Source: JBCDLI01 sp038745535 (lineage in GTDB: Bacteria; Pseudomonadota; Alphaproteobacteria; Rhizobiales; Rhizobiaceae). Taken from it: a DNA stretch of 64,000 nt. The notes beneath the pieces were generated by a model. That model had not been told where the DNA came from. It made no database searches and was given only the letters and a program-made list of their open reading frames with translations. Of this stretch, positions 37,871 through 49,255 are shown in pieces (the first letter of the stretch is position 1; the number at the start of each line of letters is the position of its first letter). Where the stretch lies: positions 1 through 64,000 of the forward strand of contig JBCDLI010000005.1 in assembly GCA_038745535.1 (NCBI GenBank), written 5' to 3'. Made by a program: the position numbers and the translations under genes.

Positions 37871-39538
37871 ATGCTTCGCGAATTATCCATCACGGATATC
37901 GTTCTCATTGAAAAACTCACTGTCTCCTTTGGAGACGGCTTGTCCGCGCTTACCGGCGAGACTGGCGCAGGAAAATCCATATTGTTGGATTCGCTCGCAT
38001 TGGCACTCGGCGCACGGGGTGATGCTTCGCTTGTGCGCAAGGGATGCGCGAAGGGGCAAGTGATCGCCATATTTGACGCGCCGGGAAATGCGCTTGACCC
38101 GGACATGCTGGATGAAGCGGGTCTGGAATTGGAGGCTGGCGAACCGCTGATCATGCGGCGTGTCCAATCAAGTGACGGAAAGACCCGTGGCTACATCAAT
38201 GATCAAAGCGTCAGTGCTCAGATGATGCGGACAATCGCATCACAACTCGTGGAAATTCACGGTCAGCACGCCGACCGAGCGCTCGTAGACATATCCACCC
38301 ATCGGCAATTGCTGGATTCCTTCGGGCGCTTGCAATCTACGGTCGCTTCGGTGGGGTTGGCGCATACCACATGGGCGGGGGCGCGCCGGGCCGCCGAAGA
38401 CCACCGGCGCATGATGGAGGAGGCCAAGCGTGAGCTCGAGTACATCCAGGCCTCGTCCGATGAATTGGCAGCGCTTAACCCCCAGCCGGGTGAGGAGGAC
38501 GCGCTGTCTGCGACCCGCACGAAAATGATGCAATCGGAAAAGGTAGCCGGCGACCTGTCCGACGCGATTGAAGTTCTGATTGGAAACAATTCTCCCGTGC
38601 CTCAGATCGGTGGTCTGTTGCGTACGCTTGAGCGAAAGGCGGACGGGCTGCCGGACGTGTTACCCGCCGTGAACGATCATCTCGGCCAAGCGCTTGATCA
38701 TTTGGCGGAAGCGCAGATGATGCTCGAGCACGCAGCCAATGATGCCGAATTTGACCAACGCGCATTGGACGAGACCGAAGAACGCTTGTTCGCGCTGCGC
38801 GCTGCATCGCGGAAGTTCAATGTGTCTGTTGAAACTCTGCCTGCGCTCGCAGTCGAGTTTGCCGACCAATTGACTGCTGTGGATGATGGCGATGCAAAGC
38901 TTGCCGTGCTCGAAAAAGAAGAGGCGGAAACACGCGAGAAGCTGAGCGCGCGTTGCGCAGAGTTGACAAAACTTCGTCAATCGGCAGCTGAGGAATTGGA
39001 AGATACAGTCAATGCCGAACTGCCGCCTCTGAAATTGGAGCGGGCGCGCTTCATCGTTCACTTTGAGACCGATCCGGAAAAGCCCGGCGCTCACGGTTGT
39101 GATGAGATCGAATTCTATGTCCAGACCAACCCTGGCTCTAATCCTGGACCAATGATGAAAATTGCGTCTGGCGGTGAACTCTCGCGGTTCTTGCTCGCCT
39201 TGAAGGTCGTCATCGCGGATCGGGTATCTGCGCCTACGCTCGTGTTTGATGAAATTGATACCGGCGTTGGTGGTGCCGTTGCCGATGCTATCGGAGCGAG
39301 GTTGGCGCGGCTTGCGTCGTCGGTGCAGGTTCTTACGGTCACGCACGCGCCACAAGTTGCCGCTGCCGCGTCCAGCCATTTGCTGATCTCAAAGAAAGAG
39401 GTGTCGCCGGAGTTGGTGGCGACCGCGGTGCATGTGATGGACGAGACAGAGCGGCAAGAGGAGATCGCGCGCATGCTCTCCGGCGCGTCGGTTACCGATG
39501 AGGCGCGAGCCGCGGCTGCACGATTGCTCCAGCAGTAA
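37871..39538 (+). CDS. recN: DNA repair protein RecN
   Basis: A 555-residue SMC-like ATPase acting in double-strand break repair. Motifs: MLRELSITDIVLIEKLTVSF, Walker A ALTGETGAGKSILLDSLALA, SDGKTRGYINDQSVSAQMMR, LVEIHGQHADRALVD, a central coiled-coil region, the signature MKIASGGELSRFLLALKVVI and Walker B TLVFDEIDTGVGGAVADAIG, then VLTVTHAPQVAAAASSHLLI. Length and order are normal. Confidence 0.96.
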   Translation: MLRELSITDIVLIEKLTVSFGDGLSALTGETGAGKSILLDSLALALGARGDASLVRKGCAKGQVIAIFDAPGNALDPDMLDEAGLELEAGEPLIMRRVQSSDGKTRGYINDQSVSAQMMRTIASQLVEIHGQHADRALVDISTHRQLLDSFGRLQSTVASVGLAHTTWAGARRAAEDHRRMMEEAKRELEYIQASSDELAALNPQPGEEDALSATRTKMMQSEKVAGDLSDAIEVLIGNNSPVPQIGGLLRTLERKADGLPDVLPAVNDHLGQALDHLAEAQMMLEHAANDAEFDQRALDETEERLFALRAASRKFNVSVETLPALAVEFADQLTAVDDGDAKLAVLEKEEAETREKLSARCAELTKLRQSAAEELEDTVNAELPPLKLERARFIVHFETDPEKPGAHGCDEIEFYVQTNPGSNPGPMMKIASGGELSRFLLALKVVIADRVSAPTLVFDEIDTGVGGAVADAIGARLARLASSVQVLTVTHAPQVAAAASSHLLISKKEVSPELVATAVHVMDETERQEEIARMLSGASVTDEARAAAARLLQQ

Positions 39539-39573
39539 CGCGCCATATCTGTTTTTCATGTTTTTGGTTTTGA

Positions 39574-41778
<2,205 letters not shown>

Positions 41779-41790
41779 CCGCCGAAAAGA

Positions 41791-42159
41791 CTAGAGCAGC
41801 ACATAGAGGCCAAGAAGCGTAGAGGGAAGGAATAACCAGCCCTGCGGTGCCTCCTTGAAGCTTGTCCCGGACAAGGGAATTGTCACAATACCTGCGATGC
41901 AAATCACCGCTGAAAGTGCGGTTGCAGCGATTGTGAACTCACGTGACGCGGTGATCGCGGCCAGAGCAAAGAGAATGGCCATCAAGAGCAGTGTGAGCGT
42001 GACCATGTGCCAGACCATGCGCAGCACAGCCCTTGTGGTTTTGTTGAGGTCTTTAGACGCCATGAGTGGATTTATGATCTCACGTCCACCGACAAATGTG
42101 TGGGCCGAAAACCAGAGCGTCGACAATGCAGCGGAGACATAAAGTGGCCAAGCGGGCAT
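41791..42159 (-). CDS. Small four-helix membrane protein of unknown function
   Basis: A 122-residue protein with four hydrophobic segments: LYVSAALSTLWFSAHTFVGG, MVWHMVTLTLLLMAILFALA, ATALSAVICIAGIVTIPLSG and LFLPSTLLGLYVLL. GAGG is seven bases before the ATG. A conserved-looking HTFVGGREI after the first helix may be functional, but I do not recognise a named family. It converges on ligA with a 12-base gap. Confidence 0.72.
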   Translation of the reverse strand: MPAWPLYVSAALSTLWFSAHTFVGGREIINPLMASKDLNKTTRAVLRMVWHMVTLTLLLMAILFALAAITASREFTIAATALSAVICIAGIVTIPLSGTSFKEAPQGWLFLPSTLLGLYVLL

Positions 42160-42255
42160 GTAATCCTCATTCGCTGATAGCGGCTTCCATGCCTACATCT
42201 ACGGGTCAGATACAATCGAACGAAGGTTTACCCGACAGCCGGGAAGCGGATATCG

Positions 42256-42786
42256 ATGATGGACTTCTTTAGAGCGACCGAAGCGCTTATGCGCATGGAT
42301 GATGAGGCTTGGGCGCGTCACGCCAATCCGTGGAGCGGCTATACGCGCTTTGCCAGCGCCGTGCCGCTGTTCTTCGCGATCTATAGCGCGCATTGGATGA
42401 GCTGGTGGGCGCTTTTTCCGGTGTCTGCGGTGCTCGTTTGGACTTATTTAAATCCGCGCGTTTTCTCACCCCCGATGACAACACAAAGCTGGATGACCCG
42501 CGGAGTTCTTGGAGAGCGCGTGTTTCTCAACCGCAAAGCAGTTCCCATCCCCGCTGAGCATGAAAGGATGGCGAACCTCACGACGGTTTGTGCGGTGCTG
42601 TTTGCGGTTGTGGCGGTTTACGGTTTCTGGGTGGGCGAGTTTTGGACAGCGTTTGCAGGCTTCTTTGGCGCGGTTCTTGCGAAAACATGGTTCGTTGATC
42701 GCATGGTATGGCTCTGGGAGCATATGAAGACACAACATCCCGTCTACGCGGCGTGGAACCGTGCTGACTGGACCGCAAAACTTTAA
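42256..42786 (+). CDS. DUF6653-like membrane protein
   Basis: About 176 residues (an ATG one codon later is equally possible). It begins MMDFFRATEALMRMDDEAW followed by ARHANPWSGYTRFA, a motif I associate with DUF6653 proteins, then two hydrophobic segments (AVPLFFAIYSAHWMSWWALF and FPVSAVLVWTYL), a cytoplasmic or periplasmic loop, and two more (TVCAVLFAVVAVYGFW and FWTAFAGFFGAVLAKTWFVD). Function unknown. Its TAA stop overlaps the TAA of the convergent cupin gene, sharing bases 42784-42785. Confidence 0.72.
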   Translation: MMDFFRATEALMRMDDEAWARHANPWSGYTRFASAVPLFFAIYSAHWMSWWALFPVSAVLVWTYLNPRVFSPPMTTQSWMTRGVLGERVFLNRKAVPIPAEHERMANLTTVCAVLFAVVAVYGFWVGEFWTAFAGFFGAVLAKTWFVDRMVWLWEHMKTQHPVYAAWNRADWTAKL

Positions 42787-43460
42787 GATGGCGGCGCTTT
42801 TCGGCGCTTGGTGAACTTCATTTTGTGCGTAGCCAAGTCTTCTGGGTTGGCTGTCCAAGCATAGGCCAAGAGCACCGGCTCTGTTGAAGGCGTGCGGATG
42901 GTGTGGGTCGTTCCCGGCGCGTTGAAGATCATAGATGGTGCGCGAAAAACGCCGATATCGTTTTGCGAACAGGCGCCCGAGAGCACGATGTAACTCTCGC
43001 TGATGCCGTCATGCTTGTGTGATGGATAAGTACACTCCGGCGCGAAGAGCACGTAACCCAGAGCAAGATTATCGCTGCGGATCAGTCCTTCCGGGCCAAC
43101 CACATCGGCGTAGCCGTATTTGCGCATGAGGTTCACGGGCAGCTTCTCGTAGCCGTATTGCCAATGTAAGCGATCAGCGACTTTACGTGTTGCCCGGTTG
43201 AAGCTCTCCGCATGGCCTTGCTCGCCATTGTCGAGTGCGCGTGGCAGGTGACCGTTCACGGGAACGCGGGTGGGCACCGTATATTGCACCTGTGGGTTGA
43301 GCTTCAAAAGCCCGCTAAGTCGCTCGCGAACGCGCCGCATGTGCCCACGAATTGCCGCGCTGCCGCCGTTTGACGCGAAGCGATAGGCTAGATTGAACTC
43401 GCGCAAAACGTAGTAAAGGTCGGCGTCGTCTAACAGCTTGTGCATGGTGTGGTCGTTCAT
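42783..43460 (-). CDS. Cupin protein resembling DMSP lyases (DddL/DddQ type)
   Basis: A 225-residue soluble protein with a helical N-terminal part and a C-terminal cupin. The metal site is complete: His148, His150, Glu155 and Tyr157 in TYPSHKHDGISESYIVLSG, and His186 in FNAPGTTHTIRTP. This H-x-H-x4-E-x-Y plus later His pattern and the size fit the cupin DMSP lyases (DddL, DddQ, DddW, DddK, DddY families), which cleave dimethylsulfoniopropionate to DMS and acrylate. Start ATG 43460 has AGGT about eight bases upstream. No acrylate-handling genes (acuI, prpE) are adjacent; it is divergent from azlCD. The substrate is inferred only. Confidence 0.7.
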   Translation of the reverse strand: MNDHTMHKLLDDADLYYVLREFNLAYRFASNGGSAAIRGHMRRVRERLSGLLKLNPQVQYTVPTRVPVNGHLPRALDNGEQGHAESFNRATRKVADRLHWQYGYEKLPVNLMRKYGYADVVGPEGLIRSDNLALGYVLFAPECTYPSHKHDGISESYIVLSGACSQNDIGVFRAPSMIFNAPGTTHTIRTPSTEPVLLAYAWTANPEDLATHKMKFTKRRKAPPS

Positions 43461-43567
43461 TTGAGGCGACCTAGCGCAGGTGGGCACGTTTGGAAGCTGT
43501 CGCGAAGTTTTTCGCAGTGACAAGCGGCACTTTGGACAATACGGCTTCGGGCAGGGAGATGAGCAAG

Positions 43568-44272
43568 ATGCGAAGTACGCGCGCAGATTTCATAGCTGGA
43601 ATGAGAAGCACTGGTGCAGCGCTATTGGCAGCTGCGCCTTTCGGTGCCTTGTTTGGCGCACTTGCGGTCGAGAACGGCATGACCGTTTTCGAAGCTACAC
43701 TGATGAGCGCGACTGTCTTTGCGGGCGCCAGCCAGATGGTGGGGATTGACCTTTTTGGGGCGCAGATTGCGCCATGGTTGATCGTGTTCTCAATCTTCGC
43801 GGTCAATTTTCGCCATGTGCTGTATTCTGCCGTTGCCGGTCAGCGCATGGCGTCGTTCAAGCCGTGGCAGCGCTACCTTTCATTTTACTTTTTGGTCGAT
43901 CCGCATTTTGCTGAAATGGAACAGCGGGCTGAAAAGCGCATTCCGCTTACCTTTGCGTGGTTCATTGGCGGCGGTCTGGCGTGGTGGGTGCTTTGGGTTT
44001 TTGTATCCTATCTCGGTGCTTTGTTCGGTGGTTTGATCGAAAACCCCGAGCGATACGGCGTGGACATGCTGTTACCGATCTACTTTTTGTCGCTCGTGCT
44101 GGCATTTCGCAAACGCGCAAACTGGGTGCCAGTCGTTTTTGCTAGCGGTGCTGTCGCGATTGTCGCTTTCCACTTTGTGGGCTCTCCGTGGCACGTGTCT
44201 CTTGGTGGACTGGCAGGGGTGGTGACCGCGGCTATTATTGGTTTGCCGAAAGATCACCGGATGGTCGTCTGA
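43568..44272 (+). CDS. azlC: AzlC-family branched-chain amino acid exporter subunit
   Basis: A 234-residue inner-membrane protein. AzlC marks: FIAGMRSTGAALLAAAPFGA, FGALAVENGMTVFEATLMSA, TVFAGASQMVGIDLFG and FSIFAVNFRHVLYSAVAGQR followed by LVDPHFAEMEQR. Together with the small AzlD subunit these form a transporter that exports branched-chain or related amino acids and analogues (AzlCD of Bacillus, YgaZH of E. coli). AGGGAG nine bases before the ATG at 43568 decides the start; an ATG at 43559 is too close to it. azlD follows after one base. Confidence 0.92.
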   Translation: MRSTRADFIAGMRSTGAALLAAAPFGALFGALAVENGMTVFEATLMSATVFAGASQMVGIDLFGAQIAPWLIVFSIFAVNFRHVLYSAVAGQRMASFKPWQRYLSFYFLVDPHFAEMEQRAEKRIPLTFAWFIGGGLAWWVLWVFVSYLGALFGGLIENPERYGVDMLLPIYFLSLVLAFRKRANWVPVVFASGAVAIVAFHFVGSPWHVSLGGLAGVVTAAIIGLPKDHRMVV

Positions 44273-44273
44273 T

Positions 44274-44573
44274 ATGTCGACCACAGTTTGGATTGTTCTT
44301 GCCGGCGCACTCGCGACTTACTTCACGCGCGCAATTGGGCACATGATTTTATCGCGGTTTAAGGAGATCCCACCGCGATTGGAGGCCGCTTTAAATGCCG
44401 TACCAGCCGCTGTTCTCACAACGATCGTGGCGCCATCGCTCGCCTTTGGCTCGCTCGCCGACCAATTGGCTTTGGTGGTGGCCGGTGTTTCCGCCCTTTA
44501 CTTGCCGCCGCTTGGTATGTTTGCGGTCGGCTGGGGCGCGGTCATCACGTTCAGAGCGCTGCTGGGAACCTAG
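44274..44573 (+). CDS. azlD: AzlD-family transporter subunit
   Basis: A 99-residue, four-segment membrane protein: TTVWIVLAGALATYFTRAIG, the LEAALNAVPAAVLTTIVAPS segment typical of AzlD, then LALVVAGVSALYLPPLGMFA and GWGAVITFRALLG. It is the partner of AzlC and starts one base after the azlC stop. It converges on the aminopeptidase gene with a single base between the two stop codons and no terminator. Confidence 0.9.
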   Translation: MSTTVWIVLAGALATYFTRAIGHMILSRFKEIPPRLEAALNAVPAAVLTTIVAPSLAFGSLADQLALVVAGVSALYLPPLGMFAVGWGAVITFRALLGT

Positions 44574-44574
44574 T

Positions 44575-46407
44575 CTAAATTCGAGCGGTTGCTCGCTCGA
44601 GCCACGTTTTGTCCGCATGGCTCTTAAGCAGTGGCGTCAGTTTGCGTTTTACGGTCGCGTGATAGCGATTGAGCCAACGGCGTTCAGATGGGACCAACAT
44701 CTTGCGGTCGATTAGGCGGCGATCAATCGGACAGAGCGTGAGCGTTTCGAAACTATGCATTTCCAGAATGCCGTCCTTCGGCACGGTTTGCTTCGACACG
44801 ACAATAAGGTTCTCGATGCGGATGCCATGGCTTCCTGTTTTGTAGACACCGGGTTCGTTGGAAAGAATCATGCCCGTTTGCAGTGGTGTTGTTCCGCGTT
44901 TGGAGATGTTCTGCGGACCTTCGTGCACGCCAAGATATGAGCCAACGCCATGGCCTGTACCGTGGGCGTAATCGCGCCCAGCTTGCCACAGTGCATTTCG
45001 GGCAAGAATATCGATGTCCATGCCGCGGGTGCCCGCCGGAAAGCGTGCCTCTGAAATCGCGATCATGCCCTTAAGCACGAGTGTGAAGTCGCGGATATAT
45101 TCGTTGGTCGGCTCGCCGATCGGGACCGTCCGCGTGATATCGGTTGTGCCATCGATATATTGTCCACCGGAGTCAATCAGCATCAATTCGCCGGTCTGCA
45201 GCGCACGATTGGACGCCTCATCGACGCGGTAGTGTACAATCGCGCCATGCGGTCCACTGCCGGAAATCGTATCGAATGAGATATCCAGAAGTGGCATGCC
45301 GAGGCGTTTGCCCGTCTCAGTCCTGCAGGCCTCGAGATGCTTTGCGACGTCAATTTCAGTTACGTTTGGCGACTGCGATTGCTCCTCCAGCCAGCGCAGG
45401 AATGAAACCATTGCTGCACCGTCACGCAGGTGGGCGGCTCGTGCACCGCGAAGTTCTGCCGGGTTTTTGCAGGCGCGGGGCAGGCGGGTCGGATCGGATA
45501 GGTTTACAATCGTGCCACCATGCTCGGTGATCGCAGATGCAATCGCCTGACTGGCCTGCGCCTCATCGAGCGCGATTGACCGTCCCTTGCTCGCCAAATC
45601 AGCGAGGTGGTGCATGAGCTCAGTGTCGTCGTGAATGTCGCAGAGCGGCGCAAGATAGGCTTCCGTTTCAGCGCTCAGCTTTGCGTGATCGATAAACAGC
45701 TTTGGTCTGCCTTTTGCTGGAACAACGGCGCGGGCAAGCGTGAGAGGTGTATGCGCGACATCGCCGCCTCGGATATTGAACGTCCACGCTATCGCCACAG
45801 TGTCTGTCATCACATGAGCGTCTGATCTCGCCGCTTGGACCGCTTTGGCGAGGTTGCGCAGCTTTTTGGTTGCAGCAACACCGGCCTGCTCCTTGGCGTG
45901 GACAACCACCGGCGTTTGCGGCGGTGCGGGCTGATCTTCCCAGATTTTGTCAATCAGGTTTTCCGATAATTCGACCAGTGCCCCACCCTTGGTTTCAACG
46001 ATTGCCCGCACGCGCGCGACAGCGATGACTGTGTGCAAATGAGGGTCAATACCAACCGTCTGGTTTGCTTCAAGATTTGCTTCGAGCCATTTAAGTGGCC
46101 CATGCGCCACGAGGTCTTGAGGTGTGAAAACGTCCGGGTCGGTCTGCTGAGCGACTTGCAAAGTGTACCGCCCGTCCACGAACACAACCGCTTCTTTGCT
46201 CGTGATAATTGCCGCGCCCGCCGAGCCGGTAAACCCGGTAATCCACGCAAGCCGCTCGGCATAGGCCGGCAGATATTCGTTTTGATATTCATCGGCGTGC
46301 GGGATCAGCAGTATGTCAACGCCTGCTTCTGCCATCGCCTCGCGAAGTTTGGCGACGCGCGGTGCACCATTGGACGGATCGCTCTTGCTTTCAAAGTTTT
46401 GAAACAT
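44575..46407 (-). CDS. pepP: Aminopeptidase P family protein (M24B)
   Basis: A 610-residue enzyme with three domains, two creatinase-like N-terminal domains and a pita-bread catalytic domain. The dinuclear metal ligands are visible: Asp pair in MLIDSGGQYIDGTTDITRTV, His in YAHGTGHGVGSYLGVHEGPQ, and Glu pair in ILSNEPGVYKTGSHGIRIEN. The length (about 600) matches eukaryotic-type aminopeptidase P rather than the 440-residue E. coli PepP. It removes N-terminal residues preceding proline and is expected in the cytoplasm. It begins 18 bases after prmA on the same strand. Confidence 0.92.
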   Translation of the reverse strand: MFQNFESKSDPSNGAPRVAKLREAMAEAGVDILLIPHADEYQNEYLPAYAERLAWITGFTGSAGAAIITSKEAVVFVDGRYTLQVAQQTDPDVFTPQDLVAHGPLKWLEANLEANQTVGIDPHLHTVIAVARVRAIVETKGGALVELSENLIDKIWEDQPAPPQTPVVVHAKEQAGVAATKKLRNLAKAVQAARSDAHVMTDTVAIAWTFNIRGGDVAHTPLTLARAVVPAKGRPKLFIDHAKLSAETEAYLAPLCDIHDDTELMHHLADLASKGRSIALDEAQASQAIASAITEHGGTIVNLSDPTRLPRACKNPAELRGARAAHLRDGAAMVSFLRWLEEQSQSPNVTEIDVAKHLEACRTETGKRLGMPLLDISFDTISGSGPHGAIVHYRVDEASNRALQTGELMLIDSGGQYIDGTTDITRTVPIGEPTNEYIRDFTLVLKGMIAISEARFPAGTRGMDIDILARNALWQAGRDYAHGTGHGVGSYLGVHEGPQNISKRGTTPLQTGMILSNEPGVYKTGSHGIRIENLIVVSKQTVPKDGILEMHSFETLTLCPIDRRLIDRKMLVPSERRWLNRYHATVKRKLTPLLKSHADKTWLERATARI

Positions 46408-46425
46408 GGAAACCTGCGTGATGAT

Positions 46426-47304
46426 CTAGCGACGTTTTCGTAAGTGAAGAGTGACCCAGCCGTCACTCTCTTGCGTTTTTACATGGAAGAAGCCCTGCAA
46501 GCGGAATGCGGACAAGACACGCATGCGCTGGGATGTGAGGATTCCTGAGAGCAGTAGGTCGCCGCTTGTCTCGATATGCCTACCAATATCCGATGCCATT
46601 GCCATGAGCGGACGGGGCAGAATATTCGCGATGATAAGATCGAAGGGGCCGGTATCGGCGAAGACACGGTTGCCAAACCCAGTCGCGGTTTGAAAATTCA
46701 CGAAGCCTTGCACGCCGTTCAATTTAGCATTTGTTTTTGCTACCCTTGTCGCGATCGGATCGATATCGGTCGCCAGTACGCAAGTCTTTGCAAGTTTTGT
46801 CGCGCCAATAGCGAGCACGCCACTGCCTGTTCCAAGATCGAGTATGTTTCGCGGTCTGCGGCGGGCTATCAGCCTTTGCATCAGCGTGAGACAGCCGAAC
46901 GTTGTGCCGTGGTGTCCTGTTCCAAATGCTTGGCCAGCGTCGATTTCGATGGAGATGTCGTTGGGCTGGATAACGGCGCGATCATGACTTCCGTGAACGA
47001 CAAACCGCTTGGCGCGAACAGGTGCCAGCCCTTCCAGCGATTTTGTAACCCAATCGACATCTGGGATTTCTTCTATCCCGAAATCCAGGCCGCTTATTTC
47101 TTTGGCATGCTGCAGCACATGTTCGCCTTGAGAAACGGGCACATAGATCGAGAGCTCGCGTTTGGCTAAAGCGTCGTCTATCTCAAAGGTCGAGATCGCA
47201 TATCCATCGTCTTCGAATGCCGGCTCAAGGACAGCAAAGGCTGTCTCCACGCTTTCGCGGGTTCCAACGTAGACGAGCTTACATTGCGGTTCGTGGTCAC
47301 TCAT
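46426..47304 (-). CDS. prmA: Ribosomal protein L11 methyltransferase
   Basis: A 292-residue SAM-dependent methyltransferase for ribosomal protein L11. Motifs: IEIDAGQAFGTGHHGTTFGC, NILDLGTGSGVLAIGATKLA, VLATDIDPIATRVAKTNAKL and FDLIIANILPRPLMAMA (NxLxxPL-like). The frame is open upstream to 47493 but that part overlaps the antiporter end; the ATG at 47304 gives MSDHEPQCKLVYVG. The antiporter stop is 23 bases upstream. Confidence 0.93.
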   Translation of the reverse strand: MSDHEPQCKLVYVGTRESVETAFAVLEPAFEDDGYAISTFEIDDALAKRELSIYVPVSQGEHVLQHAKEISGLDFGIEEIPDVDWVTKSLEGLAPVRAKRFVVHGSHDRAVIQPNDISIEIDAGQAFGTGHHGTTFGCLTLMQRLIARRRPRNILDLGTGSGVLAIGATKLAKTCVLATDIDPIATRVAKTNAKLNGVQGFVNFQTATGFGNRVFADTGPFDLIIANILPRPLMAMASDIGRHIETSGDLLLSGILTSQRMRVLSAFRLQGFFHVKTQESDGWVTLHLRKRR

Positions 47305-47327
47305 AGCGAGCGGGTAACAAACGGTCG

Positions 47328-49178
47328 TCAGCCGGGCAATGCCGGTTCCTGCGATGCCTGCGCGTTTTTGCGAGCGCTTGCCGCTTGGATGCGTTGCTTT
47401 TGTGGCGCAAAGCTGACGACCGTGTCCCCGGCGACGGGCGAAGCACCGCGACAGTTGCTGGCAAATACAATTCGACCGTCTGGTCGCTTCCACAGGATCA
47501 TTTTGAGGTCGTCCGGGCGGTCACTTTGAAACTTCTCAAACGGGTACTCTTTCGTGATGCGTGTTGCTTGCATTTTCCATCCCGATCGCGCCCGGTTTTG
47601 TAACTCTCGGTACTCAATTCCCGGTTTGAACAATTGAATGCCGCCGAGCGTGAAATTCAGGCTTTGGCGATCAGATTTCAGGTCTTCACCGCTGATCATA
47701 TAGACGTTCATCCGGCCCAGTTCGGGACCGAAGTCAGTGCAGACCAGCGCGTTATAAGCGTCATTGTCTGTGGCAGCGATCAGGTAGCCGTATCGGTGAA
47801 AATCCATTTGCAAATGGGCGTGTTCGGAGAGAACCTCGCCGTAATGGACATCAAGATTTACCAAGCGTGCATCGTTGATATGGTTCCAGTTGCTGTCGGA
47901 GATAGTGGTTGGGATACCTATCTCTTTTAGCTTATCGGCTAACGCGGTCGCCCATCGTGACCCGCCCACGATCAAGACGCCAGGTTTCTCGGTTGAGCGG
48001 AGGTTGAGGGCAGCGGCAAGCGGTATAAGTGAAAAACCGTGGAGGACGATGGAGCCGACCACGACTGCGAATGTAAACGCAATCATCTTTTCCCCGTCGG
48101 CTACCCCCATCTCGACGAGTGCAGTGCCGAAAAGTCCGGTGATCGCGACAGCAACAATGCCGCGCGGTGCGATCCAGCCGACAAGAAGTCGCTCCTCAAA
48201 AGACAGTCCGGTGCCATGGGTAACGAGGAACACGGCTGCGGGGCGGATGACAAAGAGCAGCAGGAATACAAAGGCGGCTGCCCGCCAATCGAGGCTCGTT
48301 ATTGTTGCCCAATCAAGCGCGGCAGTCAGGAGAATGAAAAGACCGGAGACGAGGAGAATGGTCGCCGTTTCCTTAAAGCGACGCATTTCTGACAGTGAGG
48401 CAATGCGAGAATTGGCGAGCGTGATGCCCATGATCGTCACGGTCAGGAGGCCGGATTCTTCCAAAATGCTGTTCGACACGGCGAACAGCGCGAGCACAGT
48501 GGCAAGCAGTATCGGCGCTTTGAGGTAGTCTGGCACGTGGCCGTGAACGAACGCCCAAATCAGGAAACGTCCCGCACCGTAGCCTGCCAGCCCTGCAAAG
48601 AAGATCGCGGAGAAGACTGTTGCCATGAGCGATTGAGCGCCATGGTCGCCGGAAAATACTAAGTAAGTTTCGAAAGCGAGAACCGCGAAGAGAGCGCCTA
48701 TCGCGTCGTTGACGATTGCTTCCCAGCGAAGAATTGAAGCCGGTCGGCTTTTCAGTTTCGCGGTTTTCAGGAGTGGCATGATCACGGTTGGACCTGTGAT
48801 CACGAACACTGCACCGAGTGTGATCGCGACCGGCCAAGCGAGTCCGCCGACATAGTGTGCAGCCAAGCTGCCGCCGATCCAAACGAGAGGCCCGGCGAAG
48901 AAGATTACGCGTTGGACGGCGCGTGATGTGCCCGCAATTTCTTTAAAATTGAGCGTCAACCCACCTTCAAACAGTATGATAGCGACGGCTAGTCCAACCA
49001 TCGGCTTGTAGATATCGCCGAAGTCACGGACCGGATTGATGAAATCAGTGAGTGGGCCCAACACAAAACCTGCTGCGAGCAGAAGAACGATTGCAGGCAA
49101 GCGAAGTCGCCATGCAAGCCATTGGGCAAAAATGCCACTGCCGCCGATGAGGGCGAGCTTAATCGCAATGTCTTGCAT
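47328..49178 (-). CDS. NhaP/CPA1-type cation:proton antiporter with nucleotide-binding C-terminus
   Basis: A 616-residue protein. About twelve membrane segments (residues 1-400) carry CPA1 marks: VLLLAAGFVLGPLTDF, VGLAVAIILFEGGLTLNFKE, VFVITGPTVIMPLLKTAKLK, RWEAIVNDAIGALFAVLAFE with the ion-binding ND pair, and GWIAPRGIVAVAITGLFG. A soluble C-terminal part (PGVLIVGGSRWATALADKLK onward, to about residue 530) looks like a degenerate TrkA-N/RCK domain, followed by a region with VSFAPQKQRIQAA. It exchanges Na+ or K+ for protons; the cation cannot be told. The start is the ATG at 49178, 77 bases after the SCO gene. Confidence 0.9.
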   Translation of the reverse strand: MQDIAIKLALIGGSGIFAQWLAWRLRLPAIVLLLAAGFVLGPLTDFINPVRDFGDIYKPMVGLAVAIILFEGGLTLNFKEIAGTSRAVQRVIFFAGPLVWIGGSLAAHYVGGLAWPVAITLGAVFVITGPTVIMPLLKTAKLKSRPASILRWEAIVNDAIGALFAVLAFETYLVFSGDHGAQSLMATVFSAIFFAGLAGYGAGRFLIWAFVHGHVPDYLKAPILLATVLALFAVSNSILEESGLLTVTIMGITLANSRIASLSEMRRFKETATILLVSGLFILLTAALDWATITSLDWRAAAFVFLLLFVIRPAAVFLVTHGTGLSFEERLLVGWIAPRGIVAVAITGLFGTALVEMGVADGEKMIAFTFAVVVGSIVLHGFSLIPLAAALNLRSTEKPGVLIVGGSRWATALADKLKEIGIPTTISDSNWNHINDARLVNLDVHYGEVLSEHAHLQMDFHRYGYLIAATDNDAYNALVCTDFGPELGRMNVYMISGEDLKSDRQSLNFTLGGIQLFKPGIEYRELQNRARSGWKMQATRITKEYPFEKFQSDRPDDLKMILWKRPDGRIVFASNCRGASPVAGDTVVSFAPQKQRIQAASARKNAQASQEPALPG

Positions 49179-49255
49179 ACCGAAGGCCCGGGATTGTTAA
49201 GTTCGGGCCAAATATCGGTCGCTTGAGACATTCGGCAAGCGCTGCAGCCTTGCGT

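Noticed and set aside
47305..47493. Upstream extension of prmA
   Set aside because: Runs into the coding end of the antiporter gene and gives a Cys/Arg-rich non-family sequence; ATG 47304 gives the usual PrmA start.
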